From JBGSYJ01 sp041748075 (GTDB lineage Bacteria > Acidobacteriota > Thermoanaerobaculia > Gp7-AA8), in the NCBI GenBank assembly GCA_041748075.1, contig JBGTDX010000146.1, forward strand, positions 13,215-77,214: a stretch of 64,000 nt of DNA. The letters are read 5' to 3'. This document shows, piece by piece, positions 17,018 through 25,220 of this stretch. A model generated the notes under the pieces. It was given only the letters and a program-made list of their open reading frames with translations. It made no database searches and had not been told where the DNA came from. The stretch's first letter is position 1, and each line of letters starts with the position of its first letter. The position numbers and the translations under genes were made by a program.

Positions 17018-17451
17018 GCTTGCACCCTCTCTGCGCTCGGGCCGAAAGAATCGTCTTGCCACGCCTTTCGCAGGTAACGTCTCGTTAGTGGTTCACCGAT
17101 CAGCGCGGCGAGCAGTCCTGCGAACGTCGCGAGAATCGCGGATGCGGCATCGGTGGCGAGGGCTGGATCGCGCTGCCCCTCGACCCAGCGAATGACCTGA
17201 GCGACTGGTTCGGCAGCCTCTTCTTCTCCCGCATCGTCTAACGGATACTCGCGTCCTGCCAGGTGCAACGCCCGGACGACGAGCGCGTCAACGCCGGCCT
17301 GGCTGATCAGCGGGACGAGCGCAGTAGCCAGATCGTCATAGACGCTGCGAACCGCTTTGGCCACACCAGTTACATCAGCGCCGGACCCGGCGCGACGCGT
17401 GAGCACCGTCACGATGACCTTCTGGAAGACAGACGTGTCGGGCGATGTCAT
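17014..17451 (-). CDS. Hypothetical protein, first gene of KaiC-like/histidine kinase operon
   Basis: 145 residues from the ATG at 17451 (an in-frame upstream start at 17484 is possible). FQKVIVTVLTRRAGSGADVTGVAKAVRSVYDDLATALVPLISQAGVDALVVRALHLA suggests an all-helical protein; no transmembrane or catalytic motif is evident. Its stop overlaps the KaiC-like ATG by 4 bases, so it is very likely produced with that protein and may regulate or bind it. Family not recognised. Confidence 0.6.
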   Translation of the reverse strand: MTSPDTSVFQKVIVTVLTRRAGSGADVTGVAKAVRSVYDDLATALVPLISQAGVDALVVRALHLAGREYPLDDAGEEEAAEPVAQVIRWVEGQRDPALATDAASAILATFAGLLAALIGEPLTRRYLRKAWQDDSFGPSAERVQA

Positions 17452-17694
17452 ATCGTTTTCACCGGAGCTGACGCCCGCGCGCACCCGCGCGCAGAGGAGC
17501 AGGCCTCGAGACCACTTCTTTCGGTGCTATGCGAGGATCGAACCACCACGTGGTTTTCGCCACGGCGACAGGCCGCCCATTTTGTCACCTGACGATCGCC
17601 GGCGGCTGCTTCTCGCTCTTGTTGAGCAGAATACATCATGGGGTCTGACCTCGCGAGGAACTCACGGTAAGCCCTCACCCCTGACCCCTCTCCC

Positions 17695-17885
17695 GCCGGA
17701 GACTGTGTTAAAACTCCCGCTGTGACATCCCGAGCGTCGAGCGTGGGATCCGGGTGGGGGCCTTTCGCTCGAAGATCATCGAGTTACGAGTCTTTCGGCC
17801 CAGGGACCACTGCCCAGATCCCTCGCTCGACGCTCGGGATGACACACACTCTTACGTTTGAGACAGTCTCGCCGGGAGAGGGGAA
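17695..17885. repeat. Nested inverted repeats upstream of rnhA
   Basis: Outer arms: CCCCTCTCCCG...AGACTGT (from about 17695) and its near-complement ending GGGAGAGGGG (about 17870-17884). Inner arms: 30-base imperfect inverted repeat 17721-17750 / 17817-17846 built on TGTCATCCCGAGCGTCGAGC with two mismatches. The outer arms belong to the CTCTCCCC family and the inner arms to the TCATCC family also seen at 24994-25075. The gap 17452-17918 holds this and a TAGCCT box 9 bases before rnhA; no gene seen. Confidence 0.7.
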
Positions 17886-17918
17886 GGTTTTGCGCGAGTC
17901 TGTTAGCCTTGCGACCCG

Positions 17919-18674
17919 ATGACCGCGCCATTCGAGTCGATCATGATTTTCAGCGACGGTGCGTGCACCGGCAATCCCGGTCCCGGGGGATGGGGGACGA
18001 TCGTTGTCGATCCCTCTGGCCATGTGCGGGAGCTGGGAGGCCGCGATCCGCAGACGACAAACAACCGCATGGAGCTGACCGGCTCGATCCGCGGACTCGC
18101 TGCAATCGAAGCGTCGCCATCGCCACCGATCGAGATGTTCACCGATTCGACGTACGTGATCCGCGGGATCACCGAATGGATTCATGGCTGGCGAAGACGC
18201 GGCTGGAAGAATACCGAAGGGAACGACGTGGCGAACCGCGATCTATGGGAAGAGCTCGCACGCCAGGTCGCGCGGGTCGGCCATGCGAGGATTCAATGGC
18301 GCTACGTGCGAGGACATACCGGGATTCCGGGAAACGAGCGTTGTGACGAGATCGCCGTCGCCTTTGCGAACGGAAAGCGTCCGGATCTTTACGACGGGCC
18401 GTTGCTGCGGTACGACGTGCCGATTCATGATCTGCCGGACAATCTGGAGATGCCGAAGAAGAAGGCATCGGATGCGCCAACGAAAAAAGAGCCTGCGTAC
18501 TCCTACCTCAGTCTTCTCGGCGGCGTCGTCATGCGCCACCGCACATGGCCGGAATGCGAGCGCCGGGTGAAAGGTCAGCCGCGGGTCCGGTTCAAGAAAA
18601 CGAAGTCCGCGCAGGACGAACGCGAGGTGCTGAGAAGCTGGGGTCTCGATCCGGACAAGACGTCGATCCAGTAG
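17919..18674 (+). CDS. rnhA: Ribonuclease HI with C-terminal extension
   Basis: 251 residues. Cleaves RNA in RNA-DNA hybrids, for primer and R-loop removal in the cytoplasm. Catalytic DEDD set visible: Asp13 (IFSDGACTGNPGPGG), Glu52 (NNRMELTG), Asp76 (FTDSTYV), Asp143 (GNERCDEIA), with His133 in VRGHTGIPGNE. The basic handle (WIHGWRRRGWKN) is present. Beyond the usual ~155 residues, a linker leads to YSYLSLLGGVVMRHRTWPEC...GQPRVRFKKTKS. This resembles the viroplasmin/RNase H hybrid-binding fold, but C-terminal rather than N-terminal. TAGCCT lies 9 bases upstream and there is no Shine-Dalgarno. Confidence 0.95.
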   Translation: MTAPFESIMIFSDGACTGNPGPGGWGTIVVDPSGHVRELGGRDPQTTNNRMELTGSIRGLAAIEASPSPPIEMFTDSTYVIRGITEWIHGWRRRGWKNTEGNDVANRDLWEELARQVARVGHARIQWRYVRGHTGIPGNERCDEIAVAFANGKRPDLYDGPLLRYDVPIHDLPDNLEMPKKKASDAPTKKEPAYSYLSLLGGVVMRHRTWPECERRVKGQPRVRFKKTKSAQDEREVLRSWGLDPDKTSIQ

Positions 18675-18685
18675 CCTGCACTCCC

Positions 18686-18862
18686 TCAGCGGCCCTGCCA
18701 GGCCATGTAGACGAAGATCGCGACGAGGATGAAAAGGAAGACGCGCCCCATTCCCATCAACTTGCTTCCGGCAACGTGACGCGTGTTTTTCGGTTTGATT
18801 CCCGTGACGGCAGCGATGACGGTCACGACTACGGCGAGGCTCAGCCAGAACATCCAGTTCAT
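18686..18862 (-). CDS. 58-residue two-helix membrane protein
   Basis: ATG at 18862. Residues 3-20 (WMFWLSLAVVVTVIAAVTG) and 40-54 (RVFLFILVAIFVYMAW) are hydrophobic helices joined by a basic loop IKPKNTRHVAGSK, with positive charge between the helices. It ends 12 bases from the convergent rnhA stop. No strong ribosome site. Family not recognised, but the helix-basic-loop-helix layout and codon use argue for a real gene. Confidence 0.6.
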   Translation of the reverse strand: MNWMFWLSLAVVVTVIAAVTGIKPKNTRHVAGSKLMGMGRVFLFILVAIFVYMAWQGR

Positions 18863-18892
18863 GCAGAAAGCTCTACAAGAGCCGAGCCAATA

Positions 18893-18922
18893 CCCCTCTC
18901 CCCACCGCAGCGGGGAGAGGGG
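18893..18922. repeat. CTCTCCCC palindromic intergenic repeat, copy 3
   Basis: CCCCTCTCCCC (18893-18903) and its exact complement GGGGAGAGGGG (18912-18922) with an 8-base loop. Same family as 3306-3337 and 4408-4437. Confidence 0.8.
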
Positions 18923-18969
18923 GCGCTTACGCGCGGCAAGGGTAAGCTACAGCGTCGTACCTTCGAAAA

Positions 18970-19782
18970 TCAAGGAACCTCGGGAGCCCACCCTTCAAAA
19001 CCCCGGGCACGTTCCCGGCGATCGATCGGGTAATGCTTTTGCGGGATGACGCCGAGGCGCATCAACTGCGGGCGAAACTCGTAGCGGATGCGCACGACTG
19101 CCGAAGGCTCCTTTTCGAGCTCGAGCCGGATCCGCTCGACTTCGTGACGTCTCCGGTCACCCATTCCTGTCGCGGCATATTCATCCGATAGTTCACTCTG
19201 CGATGGCGGCGGTGCAGGTCGGACGGCTGATCCCGCCGCAGCCTTGCCTGAGGGAGCTTCGGCGCGCGATCGATCCTGGCCCCGCGCATCGTCGCGCTCA
19301 TAAATCGGCGTGGGACGGTATGTGCGCACCGGAGCCTTCTCGCGAAAGAAGACCGCTTCGATGACGCCGAGGTTGTCGGTCTTTCCCAGAGCGGCACCGT
19401 AGGAGTGTTGCTCGCCGGTGAAGAAGAACTGGCGCGCGGCCCACTCGCTCACCTGCCACCCGGAGATCACGATCGAATCATAGGGATCGATGACCCATTT
19501 CGATGCTTTTGCCGGCGTCGTATGTTTTGCGTCGATCGAGTTCAGGCCGTCAACGGAAAGCGCAACGGCAACTCTGTGGGGAAAGGGATTCGTCAATCGC
19601 AGCGAGTAACTCTTCCCGCGGAGCGCTTCGACGTAGACCGTTCCGCGCGCGTGATACTCGGGACGGGCGTGATCATCAACGAGTACGCTCATCTCGAAGC
19701 CGGACCTTTCGGCAGCGTGAAGGCTGGAGACGGTCAGTAACAGGATGGTCAGGCTCAGGGTCGTGATTGTTCGGCGATGCAT
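18970..19782 (-). CDS. Secreted hypothetical protein
   Basis: 270 residues, signal peptide (TITTLSLTILLLTVSSLHAAE). A conserved-looking core follows: GTVYVEALRGKSYSLRLTNP, VALSVDGLNSIDAK, KWVIDPYDSIVISGWQVS, FFTGEQHSYGAALGKTDNLGVIEAVFF. This reads as a beta-sandwich seen in uncharacterised bacterial envelope proteins. The C-terminal half is charged, with a low-complexity linker (RAEAPSGKAAAGSAVRPAPPP). No catalytic motif; function unknown. Confidence 0.7.
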   Translation of the reverse strand: MHRRTITTLSLTILLLTVSSLHAAERSGFEMSVLVDDHARPEYHARGTVYVEALRGKSYSLRLTNPFPHRVAVALSVDGLNSIDAKHTTPAKASKWVIDPYDSIVISGWQVSEWAARQFFFTGEQHSYGAALGKTDNLGVIEAVFFREKAPVRTYRPTPIYERDDARGQDRSRAEAPSGKAAAGSAVRPAPPPSQSELSDEYAATGMGDRRRHEVERIRLELEKEPSAVVRIRYEFRPQLMRLGVIPQKHYPIDRRERARGFEGWAPEVP

Positions 19783-19933
19783 GGAGTCCTCCTGTCTGTC
19801 TTAGACACGGGACCCCGCCGAAAGCGAACCATGGAGTCGTTTGGAGCTCGACAGGAGTGGCCGAACATTGCATGTTCGGCCCTGGTTTGAGGATGGCTAG
19901 TCCTCGAGTCAGGGCCGCACCGGAGGTGCGCTG

Positions 19934-19950
19934 TTGCGCCTCCGGCGCAA
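19934..19950. repeat. GCGCC short palindrome
   Basis: TTGCGCC-tcc-GGCGCAA, a 7-bp stem next to the 3' end of the OPT gene (minus strand). No T-run follows. Possible weak terminator or a member of the small GC-palindrome group. Confidence 0.35.
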
Positions 19951-19959
19951 AGCAGCTGC

Positions 19960-21942
19960 CTACGAGTCGCGCTGAATGGAAAGGCGCCAGAACGCAAACG
20001 CGAGCAGGCCGAATGCGAGCAGGGCGACGAGCGGCGCGATCGCTCCCGCCCATGCGTATCCGAAACCTGCGGGGGCGCGGCCGAGCTGGAACGCAACTCC
20101 CGCGATCAGCACGCCGAGGAGCCCCTCGCCACCGACGAGTCCTGACCCGAAGAGGATTCCACGCTCTTTCCGCTGCGCTGCATCTTCCTCGCTCGCCGCC
20201 TTCTTTTCGACGAAGTAGCGGAGCAGCCCTCCGAGGAAAACGGGAACCATCGTGGCCACGGGGAGGTACACACCGACGGCGAACGCGAGCGTGGGCAATT
20301 TGAAACCTTCGGCAATGAGCGCGATGCCGACGCCGATCAGCACGAGGATCCACGGAAGCGATTGTTCGAGCACGCCTTCGATGACGAGCTTCATGAGTGT
20401 GGCCTGCGGTGCAGGCAGCTCGGGCGTCCCGAATCCGTACGCCCTGTCGAGCAGAATCACGGCCATGCAGACGAACGCTGCGGACGTCAGTACGCCGATC
20501 AGCTCACCAGCCTGCTGGCGTCTCGGCGTTGCGCCCAGAAGAAAACCGGTTTTGAGATCCTGCGACATGTCGCCGGCCATGGATGCCGCGATCGCCACCA
20601 CGGTGCCGACTGTCAGCGCACCGATTTTCCCCGCGTCGTCGGTCCACCCCAGGAGAAGAAAGATCGTGGAAGTACCCAGCAGGGCCGCGATTGTCATGCC
20701 GCTCGTGGGATTCGACGTGACTCCGACGAGACCGACGATGCGCGAGGAGACGGTCACGAAAAAGAAGGCGAAAATCGTCACCAGAATGGTCGCCACCAGC
20801 CGGTGGGGAAAGTCGAGTACTCCAAAGACCTGCGGAACGAGAATCAGAATGGATCCGATCGCGACGATGCCGATGCCCACGACTTTGAACGGCATGTCGA
20901 GATCCGTTCGAAGTTGGGCTGCCGCACCCTGATCGAGCCTTGCTTTCAGCTGGCTGGTGCCGAGCTTGAAGCTCTCCAGCATCGTCGGGATGCTCTTGAT
21001 GAGTGTGATGATGCCGGCCGTCGCTACGGCACCGGCTCCGATATAGCGTACGTACCGCGACCAGATCTGGCTCGGCGACATCTCCGCGATCGTCAGAGCC
21101 GTCTCGGGAAACAGAGGAACCGCGCGTCCTGCTCCCCACCAGTCGATCAGCGGAATGAGCACGAGCGAAGAAAGCAGCCCGCCGCTGACCATGACGGAGG
21201 CAACGCGCGGACCGAGAATGAATCCGACGCCGAACAGGGCCGACGACATCTCGGCTCCGAGAGTCCCTTTTCGAAGAAATGGCACGGGCGTGGTGACCTG
21301 ATCGGGAAAGATGTGCGCCCAGCCGGCGAGACCCTTGAACAACGCGCCGGCGCCGAGTCCGTAGAACACGTTCTTCGCCTTTGCTCCGCCCACTTCGCTG
21401 GCTACGAGCACCTGCGCGCACGCCGTTCCTTCCGGATAGGGAAGCTTGCCGTGCTCACGGTCGATCAGGTACTTGCGCAGCGGAATCATGAAGAGAACGC
21501 CGAGCATGCCTCCGGCGATCGCCAGTAACGTCATCTGAACGAGCGTCGGATCGAGGTTCCACAGGAAGAGTGCGGGGATCGTGAAGATCACGCCGCTCGC
21601 CACCGAGCTCGATGCCGAGCCGACGGTCTGGGCGATGTTCGCCTCGAGCAGAGTCGCTCTGGTTCCAGCGGCGGCAAGAAGCCGGAATGCCGCGACGGTG
21701 ATGACGGCGATGGGAATCGACGTGGAGATCGTCAGACCGGCGCGAAGGCCGAGGTATGCGTTGGCGGCGCCGAACAGAATTCCGAACAGCACACCGGCGA
21801 CGACTGCTTTCGCCGTGAACTCGAGGGGAGATTCGGACGCCGGTACGAAGGGATCGTAGGTCGAGCCCTCGGGGATCGGCGAGTAGGCCTGTCGGCTCAA
21901 TCCGGTCTTCATCTGTCTATCGCTCGGAAGCGGTGGCGACAT
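19960..21942 (-). CDS. OPT-family oligopeptide transporter
   Basis: 660 residues, about 15 hydrophobic segments. Matches the OPT superfamily: FTAKAVVAGVLFGILFGAANAYLGLRAGLTISTSIP near the N-terminus, LPYPEGTACAQVLVA mid-protein, AALLGTSTIFLLLGW, and GDMSQDLKTGFLLGATPRRQQ, which is the typical cytoplasmic loop. Members import peptides or metal chelates, probably with protons. A single-gene unit divergent from the CNNM pair. Substrate not predictable. Confidence 0.92.
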   Translation of the reverse strand: MSPPLPSDRQMKTGLSRQAYSPIPEGSTYDPFVPASESPLEFTAKAVVAGVLFGILFGAANAYLGLRAGLTISTSIPIAVITVAAFRLLAAAGTRATLLEANIAQTVGSASSSVASGVIFTIPALFLWNLDPTLVQMTLLAIAGGMLGVLFMIPLRKYLIDREHGKLPYPEGTACAQVLVASEVGGAKAKNVFYGLGAGALFKGLAGWAHIFPDQVTTPVPFLRKGTLGAEMSSALFGVGFILGPRVASVMVSGGLLSSLVLIPLIDWWGAGRAVPLFPETALTIAEMSPSQIWSRYVRYIGAGAVATAGIITLIKSIPTMLESFKLGTSQLKARLDQGAAAQLRTDLDMPFKVVGIGIVAIGSILILVPQVFGVLDFPHRLVATILVTIFAFFFVTVSSRIVGLVGVTSNPTSGMTIAALLGTSTIFLLLGWTDDAGKIGALTVGTVVAIAASMAGDMSQDLKTGFLLGATPRRQQAGELIGVLTSAAFVCMAVILLDRAYGFGTPELPAPQATLMKLVIEGVLEQSLPWILVLIGVGIALIAEGFKLPTLAFAVGVYLPVATMVPVFLGGLLRYFVEKKAASEEDAAQRKERGILFGSGLVGGEGLLGVLIAGVAFQLGRAPAGFGYAWAGAIAPLVALLAFGLLAFAFWRLSIQRDS

Positions 21943-22126
21943 GGTAGGGGATGGGCGGCAGGGAGTCCAGCAACAGATGTGCTCGGATCTCCCGAAGGCA
22001 GGTTAGGGCAGGAAACTGCAGGGGCAATTCGCAACGGGCGGCCCCTCTGGGCTATTCTACGGCGCTTGTGACTATCTGCGTCTCGTGCGGAGTCTTCGAG
22101 CGATCCATGCTTCCCGGAGGTTTACC

Positions 22127-22168
22127 ATGTCCCCGCCCCGGGTGATGAAGGGGGTCGCATGGCGGTGA
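22127..22168 (+). CDS. Possible 13-codon leader peptide overlapping the CNNM start
   Basis: CGGAGG (22115-22120) precedes an ATG that opens MSPPRVMKGVAWR and stops at TGA 22166-22168, 5 bases inside the first CNNM gene in another frame. A good ribosome site and overlap suggest translational coupling or leader control. It may equally be chance, since the CNNM gene also has AAGGGGG just before its own ATG. Confidence 0.3.
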   Translation: MSPPRVMKGVAWR

Positions 22169-23472
22169 TCGTCACCGTGATCCTGGTACTAATCGCCTTC
22201 AACGCCCTTTACGTTGCGGCGGAGTTCGCGGCGGTCAGCGCTCGAAGGAGCCGGATCGAACAACTGGCCAGCGAGAAGAACCGCTTTGCGCGGATGTTGG
22301 TCCCCGTGCTGCGGAATCCCGAGGCTCTGGATCGCTATATTGCTGCGTGCCAGATCGGAATCACGATCTCGAGTCTCGTGCTCGGTGCGTACGGACAGGC
22401 GAGCATCGCGCCGCGGCTGATTCCTCTGTTCGAGGGGATGGGCGGGCTGGAGCGCGCGGCCGCGGAATCGACGGCGGCGGCTATCGTGCTCATTTCTCTG
22501 ACCCTTTTCCAGATGGTCATCGGCGAGCTGGTTCCGAAATCTGTAGCGCTTCAGTTTCCAACTCAGGTGGCTCTCTACACGGCACTCCCGATGCGATGGT
22601 CTGTTCGATTGCTGCGGGGATTCATCGCCCTGCTGAACGGAAGTGGAATCGCGGTCCTGAAGATGCTGCGGATGGGAGCAGGCACTCACCGGCACGTCCA
22701 TTCACCCGAGGAGATCGTGCTGCTGATCGCGGAGAGCAGGGACGGCGGGCTGCTCGAGGCGGACGAGCACCAGCGTTTGCACCGTGCGCTCAGGATGGGA
22801 GTCCGCCCGGTGCGCCAGGTCATGGTGCCTCGCACGGCGATGGTGGCGATCAATGTCGAAGCGACGCTCGAGCAGGTGCGGGAAGTCGTCGAGTCGACGC
22901 CCTACACGCGATTTCCAGTGTATCGAGGGTCTATCGACGACGTGCTCGGCTTCCTCCACACCCGGGACTTCGTCCGGCGAACCGCGGCCGCCACAATCCT
23001 CACGGTCCCTCTCGAGAGCATGCTGCAGCCGCTGGTCGTCGTGCCGGAGACCTCGACCGTCGACCGAGCCCTTCGCTACATGCGGCAGCAGAGAACCCAT
23101 CAGGCTCTGGTGACCGATGAGTTCGGGGGAACGGCAGGACTGGTCACTCTCGAGGACCTCATCACGGAGATCGTGGGCGAGTTCGGCGACGAGTTCCGGA
23201 ACGATGATCGGAGGCCGGAGCCACTTCCGGACGGCCGGATCCGCATTCCGGGCTCGACGCTTCTCGATGATGCCGAAAGCCTGATGGGCGTCCGGTGGGA
23301 AGGAAACGTGGATACGGTGGGCGGACGGGTGGTGGAAGAGCTCGGCAGGTTTCCCGAGAGGGGCGAGAATCTGGTCATCGACGGCGTCGAGGTGGAAGTG
23401 GAGGAAGTTGCCAATCATGTAATCGCGTCCATCGTCGTGCGACCGATTCGACCCGAGGAGAAGCCGGAATGA
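22159..23472 (+). CDS. CNNM/CorC-TlyC family membrane protein with CBS pair (1)
   Basis: 437 residues. DUF21/CNNM transmembrane domain (1-180: VILVLIAFNALYVAAEFAAVSARRSRIEQL, ALDRYIAACQIGITISSLVLGAYG, IGELVPKSVALQFP), then a CBS pair (about 205-325, MVPRTAMVAI...TRFPVYRGSIDDVLGF...DEFGGTAGLVTLEDLITEIVGEF), then a CorC/HlyC C-terminal domain (RIRIPGSTLLDDAESL). CNNM proteins are linked to Mg2+/Na+ homeostasis; the 'hemolysin' label is historical. The stop overlaps the next CNNM gene by 4 bases. Confidence 0.92.
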   Translation: MAVIVTVILVLIAFNALYVAAEFAAVSARRSRIEQLASEKNRFARMLVPVLRNPEALDRYIAACQIGITISSLVLGAYGQASIAPRLIPLFEGMGGLERAAAESTAAAIVLISLTLFQMVIGELVPKSVALQFPTQVALYTALPMRWSVRLLRGFIALLNGSGIAVLKMLRMGAGTHRHVHSPEEIVLLIAESRDGGLLEADEHQRLHRALRMGVRPVRQVMVPRTAMVAINVEATLEQVREVVESTPYTRFPVYRGSIDDVLGFLHTRDFVRRTAAATILTVPLESMLQPLVVVPETSTVDRALRYMRQQRTHQALVTDEFGGTAGLVTLEDLITEIVGEFGDEFRNDDRRPEPLPDGRIRIPGSTLLDDAESLMGVRWEGNVDTVGGRVVEELGRFPERGENLVIDGVEVEVEEVANHVIASIVVRPIRPEEKPE

Positions 23473-24770
23473 GTATTCTGGTTCCGATTCTCATCATTCT
23501 CCTGCTCGTGGCGCTGAACGGCGTATTCGTGGCGGCGGAGTTCGCAATCGTAGGAGCACCGCGCTCGGCGGTGGACCGGCTTGCGGCACGGGGAGTACGG
23601 GCGGCCATTCGCGTGCAGAAGATCCTGCGGGATCCGCAGAGCCAGGACCGCTATATCGCGACCGCGCAGCTCGGCATCACGCTGGCCAGCCTCGGGCTGG
23701 GCATGTACGGCGAACATGTAGTGGCGAGCTGGATTTTCAGCTTGCTCGATTCGTTTGGGCCGGTCACCTGGATTTCCGTGCATGTAGTGTCGAGCGTGAT
23801 TTCCGTATCCATACTGACGTATATGCACATCGTCTTCGGCGAGATGATTCCGAAATCCATCGCGTTGCAGCATGCTCTGGCGACCTCGTTGTGGATCACC
23901 CGGCCGATGCTGTGGATCAAGTTTATTTTTTACCCTTTCATCGTCCTGCTCAACGGTATCGGAAATACGCTGCTTCGAGTTGTCGGTATCGACCGGAGCG
24001 AGACACACTCTCAGTACCACACGTCAGAGGAATTGCAGTTCATCGTGAGGGAGAGCGAGCAGGGTGGGCTGATCCGTTCGGAACAGGGAGAGGTTCTGCG
24101 GGAGATGTTCGACTTCGGCGATCTGACCGCGCGCGAAGTCATGGTCCCGCGAGTGAGAATCGTCGGTCTCCAGGTTGGCCTCGCGCGAGAGCCGCTCCTG
24201 TCGATCATCGAAAGCTTCCCGCACACACGTTATCCCGTATATGAAGAAAATCTCGATCGTATCTGCGGAGTGGTTCACATCAAGGAGCTGATGGTTCTGA
24301 TCCATCGCAACGAGTTGCTTGGCATACACCAGCTTCACCGCGTGCCATTTGTTCCCTATACCGCCTCGCTACCCACCGTGATCGCAGCCATGAACGAAGC
24401 GCGCACGCAGATGGTGGTCGTCATGGACGAGCACGGAGGCACGGAAGGAATCCTGACGATCGAGGATCTCTTTGAGGAGATCGTCGGTGATATCGAGGAA
24501 GGCACTTCGATGCCTGACCTCCGTAGAGTTGACGGCCGGCTGTTCGTGGCGGGAATCGTCAGGCTCGACGAGCTCGGTACAGAGATCGGTGTGCATCTCG
24601 AGCATCCTGAGGTCGATACCGTGAGCGGATTGACTCTGGCGCTTCTGAACAGGCCCGCTACGGTAGGGGACGTGGTCGAGTACGGGGGAGTGAGGCTGGA
24701 AGTCCTCGCAACCAGTGGCAATGGAGTCGCACAGGCAGAGGCGACCCTGCTGCCGGTGGAGCAGGAATGA
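23469..24770 (+). CDS. CNNM/CorC-TlyC family membrane protein with CBS pair (2)
   Basis: 433 residues from the ATG in the ATGA overlap at 23469. The longer open frame upstream is antisense-like noise within the first CNNM gene. Same order as its neighbour: DUF21 membrane domain (VPILIILLLVALNGVFVAAEFAIVGAPRSAVDRL, GEMIPKSIALQHA), CBS pair with MVPRVRIVGLQ and DEHGGTEGILTIEDLFEEIVGDIE, and a CorC/HlyC domain. The two differ widely in sequence, so this is an old duplication. Tandem, coupled pairs suggest a heteromeric ion transporter. Confidence 0.92.
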   Translation: MSILVPILIILLLVALNGVFVAAEFAIVGAPRSAVDRLAARGVRAAIRVQKILRDPQSQDRYIATAQLGITLASLGLGMYGEHVVASWIFSLLDSFGPVTWISVHVVSSVISVSILTYMHIVFGEMIPKSIALQHALATSLWITRPMLWIKFIFYPFIVLLNGIGNTLLRVVGIDRSETHSQYHTSEELQFIVRESEQGGLIRSEQGEVLREMFDFGDLTAREVMVPRVRIVGLQVGLAREPLLSIIESFPHTRYPVYEENLDRICGVVHIKELMVLIHRNELLGIHQLHRVPFVPYTASLPTVIAAMNEARTQMVVVMDEHGGTEGILTIEDLFEEIVGDIEEGTSMPDLRRVDGRLFVAGIVRLDELGTEIGVHLEHPEVDTVSGLTLALLNRPATVGDVVEYGGVRLEVLATSGNGVAQAEATLLPVEQE

Positions 24771-24820
24771 GCTACTGCCGTCGACCGCGTCGGTCATTCA
24801 TCTGACCGCATGTCCGTTTT

Positions 24821-24891
24821 TGACGGATGGCTGACGAAAGCGTGACGGGTACTTCGTAGAGTGCGCACAGGCCCGGAAACGTCGCCGCTGA
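24821..24891 (+). promoter_or_regulatory. Promoter-like module with three 11-bp-spaced TGACG boxes, copy 1
   Basis: TGACG at 24821, 24832 and 24843, exactly 11 bases apart. CGTAG starts 12 bases after the start of the last box, giving a -10-like TAGAGT at 24857-24862. The block CCCGGAAACGTCGCCGCTGA (24872-24891) follows. The whole arrangement recurs at 56190-56270. Eleven-base direct repeats on one face of the helix are the usual target of OmpR/PhoB-type response regulators. The transcript from here would run toward the NhaC gene. Confidence 0.55.
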
Positions 24892-24993
24892 CCCGAAACT
24901 TTTTATGGGCCGTGCTGGAAGCGGAGCCTGCTCCTGGATCCCTCGCTCGACGCTTCTAATGAACCTCTCCGAACCGGGAGGGATGTAGAAACA

Positions 24994-25075
24994 CGTCATC
25001 CTGAGCGAAGCGAAGGATCTCCTGAAGAGGATCGAGCATCGCAAGCAGAGATCCTTCGCTTCGCTCAGGATGACG
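24994..25075. repeat. 27-bp perfect inverted repeat of the TCATCCTGAGCGAAGCGAAGG family
   Basis: Left arm 24994-25020 begins CGTCATCCTGAGCGAAG and ends CGAAGGATCT. The right arm 25049-25075 is its exact reverse complement, with a 28-base spacer. This element type is scattered between genes in many unrelated bacterial genomes. Degenerate halves sit nearby (GGATCCCTCGCTCGACGCT near 24936; TCGCTCAGCATGACAC near 25081), and a related nested copy lies at 17721-17846. The gap 24771-25220 has no gene. Confidence 0.85.
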
Positions 25076-25220
25076 TGGCCTCGCTCAGCATGACACGATG
25101 GCCGTCCTTCGCATGCTCGAGATGACAGGCCTCTCAACCTCGGATCGCGCCGCGAAGTATCCCTCACTGTGTTAGATTCCCTCGATTCCACCAGACCATA
25201 GATTTCGAGGGAGCGGCCTC

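Noticed and set aside
23295..23468. N-terminal 58-residue extension of the second CNNM protein
   Set aside because: Basic low-information sequence overlapping the first CNNM gene; the ATGA overlap at 23469 gives the typical start.
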